From assembly GCA_902773065.1 (NCBI GenBank), contig CACYDD010000137.1, positions 1-5,883 of the forward strand: a stretch of DNA of 5,883 nt, in the 5' to 3' direction. The position numbers were made by a program, and so were the translations under genes. Under the pieces are notes generated by a model, which saw only the letters and a list, made by a program, of their open reading frames with translations, searched no databases and had not been told where the DNA came from. This stretch comes from an uncultured Ruminococcus sp. (GTDB taxonomy: Bacteria; Bacillota; Clostridia; Oscillospirales; Acutalibacteraceae). Of the stretch, positions 1 through 5,883 are shown piece by piece. Position 1 is the first letter of the stretch; the number at the start of each line of letters is the position of its first letter.

Positions 1-88
1 ACATCACGTATAGTAAAAATCAATTACGCGATGCCCTATTTTAAGTGACATTCTGATTTCAATTTGTGGCGATTTGTAGGTAATTGTG
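1..88. other. Non-coding flank downstream of the lipoprotein gene
   Basis: This short stretch follows the lipoprotein stop codon on the minus strand. I see no convincing gene and no GC-rich hairpin followed by a T-run. The only complementary arms noted, CAATTAC at 21-27 and GTAATTG at 80-86, are 52 nt apart and AT-rich, which does not fit an intrinsic terminator. Transcription of the operon may therefore continue beyond the window. Confidence 0.5.
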
Positions 89-2191
89 CTAATTGTTAAT
101 CTCACTCAAATAAAGTGAGATTCGCCTGGTATAGGATTCCCTGAAGGCATCACGGGTTACCGTCCCTTCAATGTATAGCAAATATTCCTCAGAAAAAATC
201 ATACCTATTACCGGATCAGGTTCAAAGAACACAGATACCGAATCAAAGCACTCCAAAAACTTACGCGCATATGGCAATTTTTCTTGAGTGTTTTCCCGGT
301 TTGCCCACGGATTATCAACTGATGCACCGTCATTAACAACAGTAACAATTGAAGAATAGTCGACAAACAGCCAATTTGAAACCTGGAAGGCCGCGTTCTC
401 CCTTGTTACCGGGAAAACGGTATCTTCTTCATGTGTAAATGACTGGACGAGGTCAGAAAGAAGAAAGTCAGTTATTTCCGCCGCTATGTTTAAATCAATA
501 TACTTATTAAACGCAAAACCACCGCAGCTTTTTATCATAGGAGCATCTCCACTTACGCCGGGAATGCCAGAAAGCTTCACTTCACGGCCTTTTGAACAAT
601 CCAGATAATCGCTCAGGGATAGCTCGTCGTCATAAATATATTTACCGCCATAAGAAGGATCATCCACAAAAAGCTTTTCGAACTGGTCATCATCAGTCAC
701 GGCAAAGATATTAGGCAACATTCTGAAATAATATGTGTCTACTTCAGACAATTCGGTTTGACCGCCAAAACCACTTTCACAGTAGTAACTTCCTGCGAGC
801 GAGAAAAACGGATGCAAAAAGTACGATGCGTCTCCTTCACCATAAGCCATCTTCGTATAAACGTTATCTTTAGAGAACTGGTCACACAACTTCTCGTTGA
901 TCATCAGATAATTATCCAGATCACTAGAATTAATCAATGGCTTATAAGGGAAGAAATAGATATCATAGCTTTCATTAGACATCTCAAGGTATGCTTCACG
1001 TATCGAAGCAGTATATTCACTATATATCTCATCCGAAACATCAAACTGCTTCAACTCGATCCTTATATCATCATGTGTCAAATTGAATACATCTGTTAAA
1101 AACTCAATGTTGTAATACTGATTCATCCCCAACGAGGCTAACTTCACCGTATTGATATCCTTCGTATCTCTTTTGGAAACATTGAATAAAAAAAGATTGT
1201 TCAAAGGCATAATAAAACCAGAATAACTATAATCCAAATCTGAAAAAGCACTTAAAACGCGAATTAGATCGGCTTCATAAAACACACTATATGGCATATT
1301 CATATGCATATCATCCCATTTGCAGATTACCTCACATCCACTAGAGGACGCCCTAATAAGAGATTGATAGCCATAAGCCATAACATCATCACCATAACAA
1401 AATCGTTCCGCGTGAACATCGAATGCATAGTCCTTACGGTGCTTAAACCTGAAATCTGATAAAATTACAATACTCTTAGTATCTTCAGACTCACCTGTTT
1501 GTCCTAGGAGAATGCCAAGCTGTCCGTCTTTAAAACACTTAACATCTCTCAGCACAAAACCAGTTTTGTCATTAGCAGTGAACCTTTCTTTGGCAAAATT
1601 ATTCTTTGAACTGTCCCATAACAAAGCAGAACAACTCGAATATACAGGATAAAAACCTTCTGAAGGCAAACCAAGATGAGGAACATCATCTGAAAATGCA
1701 CTTGTAATATCCGTCTCATATTTTTTGACGCCATTCAGGTCAAAAATACTGAAAAAGTATTTGCTGCTTTTAAAACCTTTGTCGCCAACTAAAGACAAGA
1801 CAAGAAGCTCGTCTTCAGAAATCCGCGCTTCCATGATTTTTTTGTTACCAAACCCAGTAAGCTCTATTTCCGTCGCCTTCTTGTTGGAATACTCAACAAC
1901 TGTCAACTCAGCTTTTTCAATATCAAATACAACAGTTTTATCTGGAAAAACACCGAAAGCATCAGCTTCCATCATAGATAAAAGGTGACTTCTTTTCCAA
2001 TCGTCATTATAAGGATTCTCTTTCCCTGCATAAGATAACGGATAAAAAGTATCTATATGATCCAGTTTATATTTTGGTGATACCGTTGTTGTTTCAAGCG
2101 GTTTTTTATTAGCACAACCTGTCAGCAACTGCAAAACAAAGGCCAGGGCCAAAAACAGGTTTACAACGCGGAAAACATCATGATTTTTCAT
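89..2191 (-). CDS. Lipoprotein with propeller-like N-terminal half and solute-binding-protein-like C-terminal half
   Basis: A 700-residue surface lipoprotein. I chose the ATG at 2191, which has GGAAAG 10 nt upstream, over the in-frame TTG at 2221, which would add ten residues before a normal signal peptide. The signal is a short basic start, a hydrophobic stretch at about residues 9-22 and lipobox LTGC, making Cys26 the lipidation site. Residues about 40-335 are rich in short beta-strand-like segments alternating with charged turns, suggesting a beta-propeller or similar fold; this is inferred from texture only. From about residue 345 the sequence resembles family 1 extracellular solute-binding proteins: a helix ending FNLTHDDIRIEL, a GIPGVSGDAP segment near 542-551, a helix ending in FLLSDLVQSF, and a tail of type YIEGTVTRDAF...YLSE. 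The gene overlaps the ATPase gene by 14 nt, suggesting coupled translation. Solute-binding proteins normally serve importers, but the neighbouring permeases are not of importer type. The ligand is unknown, and a sensor or receptor role is equally possible. Confidence 0.85.
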   Translation of the reverse strand: MKNHDVFRVVNLFLALAFVLQLLTGCANKKPLETTTVSPKYKLDHIDTFYPLSYAGKENPYNDDWKRSHLLSMMEADAFGVFPDKTVVFDIEKAELTVVEYSNKKATEIELTGFGNKKIMEARISEDELLVLSLVGDKGFKSSKYFFSIFDLNGVKKYETDITSAFSDDVPHLGLPSEGFYPVYSSCSALLWDSSKNNFAKERFTANDKTGFVLRDVKCFKDGQLGILLGQTGESEDTKSIVILSDFRFKHRKDYAFDVHAERFCYGDDVMAYGYQSLIRASSSGCEVICKWDDMHMNMPYSVFYEADLIRVLSAFSDLDYSYSGFIMPLNNLFLFNVSKRDTKDINTVKLASLGMNQYYNIEFLTDVFNLTHDDIRIELKQFDVSDEIYSEYTASIREAYLEMSNESYDIYFFPYKPLINSSDLDNYLMINEKLCDQFSKDNVYTKMAYGEGDASYFLHPFFSLAGSYYCESGFGGQTELSEVDTYYFRMLPNIFAVTDDDQFEKLFVDDPSYGGKYIYDDELSLSDYLDCSKGREVKLSGIPGVSGDAPMIKSCGGFAFNKYIDLNIAAEITDFLLSDLVQSFTHEEDTVFPVTRENAAFQVSNWLFVDYSSIVTVVNDGASVDNPWANRENTQEKLPYARKFLECFDSVSVFFEPDPVIGMIFSEEYLLYIEGTVTRDAFRESYTRRISLYLSEINN

Positions 2192-2870
2192 TCTTGATAA
2201 TCTTTCCGTCACTAAGTTCAATCAGTCTGTCAGCATATTCAGCGAAAGCCGTGTTATGTGTAACGATAATAATTGTCTTTCCTGCTTTGTTCAGTTCTTG
2301 GAAAAACTTCAATACTTCCTCACCGGTTTTTACATCAAGAGCTCCAGTTGGCTCATCAGCAAGTATTACTTCAGGGTCATTAACTATAGCTCTAGCTATA
2401 GCGCAGCGTTGCTTTTCTCCACCAGAAAGATTTCCAGCCTTTTTTCGAAGCAAGCCATCAATCCCAACAAGATTAGCGCATTCATTTATCCTGTTCTTTT
2501 GATCCTTACCACTAAGTTTGCTCTTGGCAATTATCAATGCGAGTTCAATATTCCGGTACACAGTATATTGCGGAATCAGGCTATAATTTTGAAACACATA
2601 ACCAAACTTTCTTGCCCTCAATAAGGCTTTCTCAGAATCTTTAAGACTCCTGTAGTCTTTATCGTCGAAATAAACATCACCTGACGTAAGATCACACTGG
2701 GCACCTATAACATTCAAAAGTGTACTTTTACCAGAACCAGATCTTCCAAGTATTACTGTAAATTCACCTTTGTAGATTTCCAGAGCATCAATATCCAAAG
2801 CTCTAATTCTCTTATTTTTTCCGTCGTTAAACTCTTTAACAGCATTTCTTAGCCTTATTATTCCACCCAT
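2178..2870 (-). CDS. ABC transporter ATP-binding protein, MacB/LolD-type
   Basis: A 230-residue cytoplasmic ATPase that would power the two permeases encoded just upstream. All nucleotide-binding motifs are present: Walker A GRSGSGKST (42-50), Q-loop glutamine Q94 in YVFQN, signature LSGGE (148-152), Walker B VILADEP (168-174) with catalytic Glu173, D-loop GALD (176-179) and switch His205. The YVFQNYSLIP stretch, the LSGGEKQRCAIARAI run and the DEPTGALD box are typical of the MacB/LolD/BceA/FtsE branch, whose members act with FtsX-fold permeases. Length is normal for this family. The ATG at 2870 has AGGAG 5 nt upstream and begins 2 nt after the stop of the preceding permease gene. The ATPase looks catalytically competent, so the complex should be active. 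Assignment to the branch is secure; the substrate cannot be read from this subunit. Confidence 0.96.
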   Translation of the reverse strand: MGGIIRLRNAVKEFNDGKNKRIRALDIDALEIYKGEFTVILGRSGSGKSTLLNVIGAQCDLTSGDVYFDDKDYRSLKDSEKALLRARKFGYVFQNYSLIPQYTVYRNIELALIIAKSKLSGKDQKNRINECANLVGIDGLLRKKAGNLSGGEKQRCAIARAIVNDPEVILADEPTGALDVKTGEEVLKFFQELNKAGKTIIIVTHNTAFAEYADRLIELSDGKIIKNEKS

Positions 2871-2872
2871 AC

Positions 2873-4120
2873 TTACTCCTCTCGCTGAAGTTCAATGCTC
2901 AGCACTTTCACAATAAATGGTATATGTGCAACAAGGCATCCTGCTAATACCAAAAGCAATGCAATAGCCGAGTATTTTGAACTCCAAAAAAACTCAGAAA
3001 TACCAATACCACTAACAAATCTAATAGTACTATCACATATTACTTTATAGATAATAGTTCCTGCCAAAATCCCAGGGATAATTACAATTAACTTATTGAA
3101 AATTATATTTAGCATTGCTGCTTTTCTTGAAAGGCCTATCTTCATGAGAGTTACAACAAATCCAACTGTTCTGTCTAAATGTAAATAAGTATCTGCAACT
3201 ATCATTATAAATAGAACTACAACTGCTAATAAAGCTTTATTCTTAACTTCGTCCGAGTCCTCTTTCAAATTGTATTCTTTGCCTTCATACTCATATTTAG
3301 AATTATATTTATAGAAATTCGACGGATCCTCACCAAGTGTTTTCATAAATTCTTCTAGTTCATTTTCAGTCAACTCAGTATCTGTTTTTATTAGCAACCT
3401 ACTCGAGAAACCAGGCAGAGCCGCCCTGACATCTTCGGATAAATATGCAATTCCCACGTAATTATTCATTATTACGTTAAGATTTGAATCTAATAGAAAG
3501 GGATTGTCAAAATAGCCTATCACTTTTAACGATACTCTAGGACCACTTATATCATTTTCCATATAAGCATTTATCGTTTTATTAAGATAGAATTCATATG
3601 ATTGATTGCACTGATATTTAGATTTATATGAACTTGGCAAAAGGATAACATTTACTTCTTCTTTTTGGGGAAGTCTACCTTCAACAACATCAATAGAAAT
3701 ATCCTTAAACACTGAATATCCATAATCATATACTTGAAGAAAATCCATGTTTTCAGGTTGTTTTTTACCAGAAGGGTCATAATCTAAATATACTATGCCA
3801 TTCAAAAAACAAATCTCATCCACATCAAAAGAGCTACTTATTAACTCTTTTCGCTCCTTCATAATTTCAGAATAATCCCTATATCCAATTTCAGCCACAC
3901 CATAGCCATCACCATTATTCATGTCAAGCAAAGTGCTGTCATACCTGTAGATATAAATATCATTAAAGGAGTCAGGGAAATACATTGCCAGATTATTATA
4001 ATTAGAAAACCCTGTTACCGCAATCGTAATCATAATTACAGTGACAGCACTCATAGCAATAAAAACTATGTTTTTCAGAAAATTATCAATAAATAACAAC
4101 AATTGAATCTTAAAATTCAT
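2873..4120 (-). CDS. FtsX/MacB-type ABC permease, second of the pair
   Basis: A 415-residue membrane protein. The ATG at 4120 is preferred over the in-frame GTG at 4129 because GGAAAGAG lies 8 nt before the ATG and only abuts or overlaps the GTG. This ATG overlaps the TAA of the preceding gene as TAATG. Topology follows the MacB/FtsX plan: membrane segment 1 at about 17-39, a large extracytoplasmic domain at about 40-295, then segments at about 296-315, 339-361 and 382-407. Inside the extracytoplasmic domain, VVEGRLPQKEEVNVILLP (145-162) matches the 'GR-P...E-v-l' element of MacB-like periplasmic core domains. The cytoplasmic turn after segment 2 contains LMKIGLSRKAA (325-335), the usual coupling-helix sequence that contacts the ATPase. 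It probably forms a heterodimer with the 374-residue permease encoded upstream, similar in plan to LolC/LolE. It is too short for a ten-membrane-segment BceB-type permease. Confidence 0.88.
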   Translation of the reverse strand: MNFKIQLLLFIDNFLKNIVFIAMSAVTVIMITIAVTGFSNYNNLAMYFPDSFNDIYIYRYDSTLLDMNNGDGYGVAEIGYRDYSEIMKERKELISSSFDVDEICFLNGIVYLDYDPSGKKQPENMDFLQVYDYGYSVFKDISIDVVEGRLPQKEEVNVILLPSSYKSKYQCNQSYEFYLNKTINAYMENDISGPRVSLKVIGYFDNPFLLDSNLNVIMNNYVGIAYLSEDVRAALPGFSSRLLIKTDTELTENELEEFMKTLGEDPSNFYKYNSKYEYEGKEYNLKEDSDEVKNKALLAVVVLFIMIVADTYLHLDRTVGFVVTLMKIGLSRKAAMLNIIFNKLIVIIPGILAGTIIYKVICDSTIRFVSGIGISEFFWSSKYSAIALLLVLAGCLVAHIPFIVKVLSIELQREE

Positions 4121-5244
4121 TATTGACACTCTTTCCGCTTAAACCGGTAATAAATATATATCGCAGATATTAATACAATAATGAAATGTAATATCATTAT
4201 CCAAAAAGCAGTTGGATGACTAGTATTCAGGAAATTTATAGCATCATTCTTCTCCGCCAGTTTTAAAATGATAAATACAATGGATTTTGCTATAAGGAGA
4301 TATATTATGATCGGCATTTGGCTCAGTAAAAAACATCCAAACTTCGATAATCCCAAACGATAGCAAATATTATTAAATCCAATAAAACTTTTTACGCAAT
4401 CAGATAGAATAATAATTTCACCCAGAACAATAGCAATAATAACAAGGATTGATAATTCAACAGCCAATGTAAATCTGGAGTCAATACTGCTAGTGTCTAA
4501 TTGATTTTCAATATATTGGGCATCTTCAATATTTGCATATTTTGAAATAACACGTTTTAATTTCTCTTCTTCTTCAGAATCAAGTACTCTTTCAACTAAT
4601 ACAAATATACTAACAGCTTCATCTTTCGAGATTACATTAAAAGCTTCATTTGAGACAATAAAGCCCGAACACAATTCCAACGGAAAAGACAAGGAATCTT
4701 TTGCCGTTACACATCCTGTTGTTAAACATTCATCTAACTCTGGAAGAACAGCAGCTTTTTTAATTTTATCCTCAACTGAATAATCAAAATTCCATTCAAA
4801 ATATGCAAAATCTAAAACTAAAACTTCATTAGAATTTTCAGGAATTCTTCCAGATTGTAATTTGAAAAACTCAAACTCATTCTTTCCATATGTATTTTGC
4901 AAATCGTTTAAACAAGATTCGGAAAGTGAAATTGCATTCCCATGTCCAGAGAAATTTAAGTAATCTACATTAAACTCTTTTTGGCTGACTACTAAGTATT
5001 CGCCTTTATTCGTCGACAATTCCTTCTCAATAGATTCAAGATTCAAACTATTAAAATCAGAACAAACGAAACAATAATATCCTAAATTATCATTATTTTC
5101 TTTAGCTATTTCATTTTCAATCTTAAAACCTACCAAAGGGTTTATTACAGCAACACAACCCAGCATACACAAAACAAAGGTTAATAATATAATTAACCCT
5201 TGTTTAAAGGTAGATTTAAAATGTCTTAAAAATATATTTATCAA
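4120..5244 (-). CDS. FtsX/MacB-type ABC permease, first of the pair (TTG start)
   Basis: A 374-residue membrane protein with the same plan as its partner: membrane segment 1 at about 16-39, extracytoplasmic domain about 40-257, segments at about 259-281, 303-330 and 345-367. LQSGRIPENSNEVLVLDFAY (129-148) carries the 'GR-P...E-v-l' element of MacB-like core domains, and YRLGLSKFG (295-303) is the expected coupling-helix region. The start is unusual. No ATG precedes the first membrane segment; the only standard candidate is TTG at 5244, six nucleotides after the stop of the small secreted-protein gene and in the same reading frame. There is no good Shine-Dalgarno site; AAGAGA is 16 nt away. 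The next in-frame Met, residue 27, would cut into membrane segment 1, so I keep TTG and suggest reinitiation after the upstream gene. Base composition is strongly AT-rich. A role as permease subunit is well supported; the transported or handled substrate is not. Confidence 0.85.
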   Translation of the reverse strand: MINIFLRHFKSTFKQGLIILLTFVLCMLGCVAVINPLVGFKIENEIAKENNDNLGYYCFVCSDFNSLNLESIEKELSTNKGEYLVVSQKEFNVDYLNFSGHGNAISLSESCLNDLQNTYGKNEFEFFKLQSGRIPENSNEVLVLDFAYFEWNFDYSVEDKIKKAAVLPELDECLTTGCVTAKDSLSFPLELCSGFIVSNEAFNVISKDEAVSIFVLVERVLDSEEEEKLKRVISKYANIEDAQYIENQLDTSSIDSRFTLAVELSILVIIAIVLGEIIILSDCVKSFIGFNNICYRLGLSKFGCFLLSQMPIIIYLLIAKSIVFIILKLAEKNDAINFLNTSHPTAFWIMILHFIIVLISAIYIYYRFKRKECQ

Positions 5245-5250
5245 TATGAA

Positions 5251-5640
5251 TTAAATACAATCTCTTGAATGCTTTTCATATCCATATTTAGACATGTACA
5301 AACTCGCACCATACCAGCCAGTTGTATCATTTATAGCAGAATTATGATAAGTCTTGCTGCTAGTAGATCCATTGTCTGTAGCTTTAATAGCTTTGCGGTC
5401 GCCATTTTTAACCTCTCTGCGGTCACCTTTATTAGTTTTTCCTGTTCTCGATGCAAGTACCTGTCTAGTTCTAATTGTGTAACAAACAGAATCAATATAA
5501 TATATTTCAGTTGAACAATAATCCGACTGTCTCGTAAATTTCACATTATAATAATTTGTGCGGTCAGATTTCGCCAAACTAATCATTGGAATAGCACAAA
5601 CAATCATAATACAGCTAAGCAGCGCTACCATTTTTTTCAT
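5251..5640 (-). CDS. Small secreted basic protein, possible lactococcin 972-like peptide precursor
   Basis: A 129-residue protein whose family I do not firmly recognise. I set the start at the ATG at 5640 rather than the in-frame ATG at 5658, because GGGGAG, 10 nt upstream, lies inside the longer version and because the shorter one begins with a clean signal peptide. The signal is MKK, a hydrophobic core at about 4-20 and a likely type I cleavage site after SLA (residue 23). The predicted mature form has about 106 residues, three cysteines (42, 53, 128) and a net positive charge; I count 19 Lys/Arg and 11 Asp/Glu. The middle holds an imperfect GDRREVKN/GDRKAIKA repeat. The C-terminal part is aromatic and glycine-rich (SSKTYHNSA, then TGWYGASLYMSKYGYEKH) and faintly recalls lactococcin 972. 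It lies first in the operon, directly before an ABC system. Bacteriocin, signal peptide or substrate/partner of the ABC complex are all possible; none is proven. Confidence 0.8.
   Translation of the reverse strand: MKKMVALLSCIMIVCAIPMISLAKSDRTNYYNVKFTRQSDYCSTEIYYIDSVCYTIRTRQVLASRTGKTNKGDRREVKNGDRKAIKATDNGSTSSKTYHNSAINDTTGWYGASLYMSKYGYEKHSRDCI
5380..5427 (-). repeat. Imperfect tandem 8-residue repeat in the small secreted protein
   Basis: Residues 72-79 (GDRREVKN) and 80-87 (GDRKAIKA) form two adjacent 24-nt units that match at 17 of 24 bases by eye. They create a basic, hydrophilic segment between the cysteine-containing N-terminal part and the aromatic C-terminal part of the mature protein, possibly a linker. 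Confidence 0.5.
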
Positions 5641-5650
5641 ATCACAATTG

Positions 5651-5656
5651 CTCCCC
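5651..5656 (-). promoter_or_regulatory. Shine-Dalgarno site that fixes the start of the small secreted protein
   Basis: GGGGAG on the minus strand lies 10 nt before the ATG at 5640. It sits inside the first codons of the alternative longer reading from 5658, for which there is no comparable upstream site. This favours the 5640 start. Confidence 0.65.
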
Positions 5657-5663
5657 ATAAATT

Positions 5664-5688
5664 TGATATATAAACAAAAAATATATCA
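5664..5688. promoter_or_regulatory. Candidate operator: inverted repeat over the operon promoter
   Basis: TGATATAT and ATATATCA form a perfect 8-bp inverted repeat with a 9-nt centre. It covers the -10 region and expected transcription start of the minus-strand promoter, a classic position for a repressor site. No regulator gene is in the window, so the binding protein is unknown. The high local AT content raises the chance of coincidence. Confidence 0.4.
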
Positions 5689-5706
5689 TCTTCTTTTTTT
5701 TGTCAA
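5678..5706 (-). promoter_or_regulatory. Sigma-A-type promoter of the minus-strand operon
   Basis: A perfect TTGACA -35 box lies at 5706-5701. At a 17-bp spacing the -10 is TATTTT (5683-5678). An alternative is TATATT (5685-5680) at 15 bp, with a TG one base upstream as in extended -10 elements. Transcription would start near 5671 and give a leader of roughly 30 nt before the small secreted-protein gene. No other promoter is obvious in the tiny gaps further down, so this probably drives all five genes. Confidence 0.65.
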
Positions 5707-5777
5707 GTAAATCATACTTTGTCTGAAACCTTTGGCGAAAGCAACGAAATATGCATATAAATATTATTTTCCTATTA

Positions 5778-5807
5778 CTGTAATTTTTAAAATCATGGGA
5801 GTATAAT
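5778..5807 (+). promoter_or_regulatory. Likely promoter of the divergent plus-strand gene
   Basis: A perfect TATAAT -10 box lies at 5802-5807, 32 nt before the ATG at 5840. The -35 is weak: CTGTAA at 5778-5783 with an 18-bp spacer matches the consensus at three of six positions. The leader would be about 25-30 nt, too short for a T-box riboswitch. Confidence 0.5.
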
Positions 5808-5824
5808 TAGTTGTTTCAATATAA

Positions 5825-5832
5825 GAAAGGAG
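5825..5832 (+). promoter_or_regulatory. Strong Shine-Dalgarno site of the plus-strand gene
   Basis: GAAAGGAG is followed by a 7-nt spacer and ATG at 5840. This is a textbook arrangement and makes the short partial reading frame credible as a real gene start. Confidence 0.85.
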
Positions 5833-5839
5833 TCTTTTT

Positions 5840-5883
5840 ATGAGTTATTCAATTGAGACCGACAAGAAGTGGCAGGCAAAATG
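5840..5883 (+). CDS. leuS: Start of probable leucyl-tRNA synthetase, cut by the window edge
   Basis: Only the first 14 codons and two bases are visible: MSYSIETDKKWQAK followed by TG. A TGG here would give the KKWQxKW pattern typical of the extreme N-terminus of bacterial leucyl-tRNA synthetases, in which a short run ending DKKWQ-x-x-W precedes the catalytic domain. The gene would charge tRNA-Leu in the cytoplasm. It has its own promoter and a strong ribosome binding site and is divergent from the secretion/ABC operon, so a functional link is not implied. The call rests on fewer than 15 residues; another class Ia synthetase or an unrelated protein is possible. Confidence 0.6.
   Translation, partial: MSYSIETDKKWQAK

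Noticed and set aside
4..51. 15-codon minus-strand open frame after the lipoprotein gene
   Set aside because: No clear ribosome site and too short to support.
21..86. Complementary arms CAATTAC and GTAATTG as a possible terminator stem
   Set aside because: A 52-nt loop, AT-rich stem and no following T-run on the transcribed strand.
758..1099. Plus-strand open frame of 113 codons
   Set aside because: It lies wholly inside the lipoprotein gene on the other strand, has no ribosome site or recognisable domain, and its composition is that of antisense sequence.
1549..1988. Short open frames on both strands (1549-1734 minus, 1725-1988 plus)
   Set aside because: Both are shadows within the lipoprotein gene, without start signals or protein-like features.
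2194..2624. Two overlapping plus-strand open frames opposite the ATPase gene
   Set aside because: The minus strand there encodes an ATPase with every motif intact; the plus frames are its antisense shadows.
5269..5514. Plus-strand open frame of 81 codons opposite the small secreted-protein gene
   Set aside because: It is antisense to a gene with signal peptide, ribosome site and promoter, and has no start signals of its own. I briefly considered a toxin/antitoxin antisense pair but saw no support.
5718..5740. Approximate direct repeat TTTG-n3-GAAA and TTTG-n2-GAAA upstream of the minus-strand -35 box
   Set aside because: The spacing differs between copies and the match is short, so an activator site cannot be argued from it.
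5749..5758. 10-bp palindrome ATATGCATAT between the divergent promoters
   Set aside because: Short and made mostly of AT in an AT-rich region; it does not extend and does not overlap either promoter core.
5659..5839. T-box riboswitch before the putative leucyl-tRNA synthetase gene
   Set aside because: No conserved T-box sequence (TGG-N-ACCGCG type) or terminator hairpin is present, and the TATAAT box leaves a leader of only about 30 nt.

Overview
The window looks like an accessory locus in a low-GC Gram-positive bacterium, most likely a Clostridia/Lachnospiraceae-type Firmicute. The support is the purine-rich Shine-Dalgarno sites, sigma-A-like promoters, a lipobox-type lipoprotein signal and AT-rich coding sequence. 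No taxonomic marker gene is complete, so this placement is an inference.

Five genes lie on the minus strand, tightly packed and probably one operon read from about 5700 down to 89. In transcription order they are: a small secreted basic protein (5640-5251); two FtsX/MacB-type permeases of 374 and 415 residues, each with four predicted membrane segments and a large extracytoplasmic domain (5244-4120 and 4120-2873); a MacB/LolD-type ABC ATPase with all motifs intact (2870-2178); and a 700-residue lipoprotein (2191-89) with a propeller-like N-terminal half and a C-terminal half that resembles an extracellular solute-binding protein. Adjacent genes are 6 nt apart, overlap by 1 nt (TAATG), are 2 nt apart, and overlap by 14 nt, so translational coupling is likely.

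Upstream of the small gene is a TTGACA-type promoter. An 8-bp inverted repeat (TGATATAT-N9-ATATATCA) covers its -10 region and is a candidate operator. Beyond it, in divergent orientation, the window ends in the first 14 codons of a plus-strand gene. Its N-terminus (MSYSIETDKKWQAK) fits leucyl-tRNA synthetase.

Working model (inference): the ABC complex is a mechanotransmission-type (type VII) machine rather than an importer. It would act with the secreted peptide and the surface lipoprotein in export, self-protection or sensing. The layout of secreted precursor, permease and ATPase recalls the lactococcin 972 bacteriocin operon, and the C-terminal part of the small protein shows a faint resemblance to lactococcin 972. 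The split permease pair and the propeller/solute-binding lipoprotein are not part of that classical operon and are the most novel aspect here.
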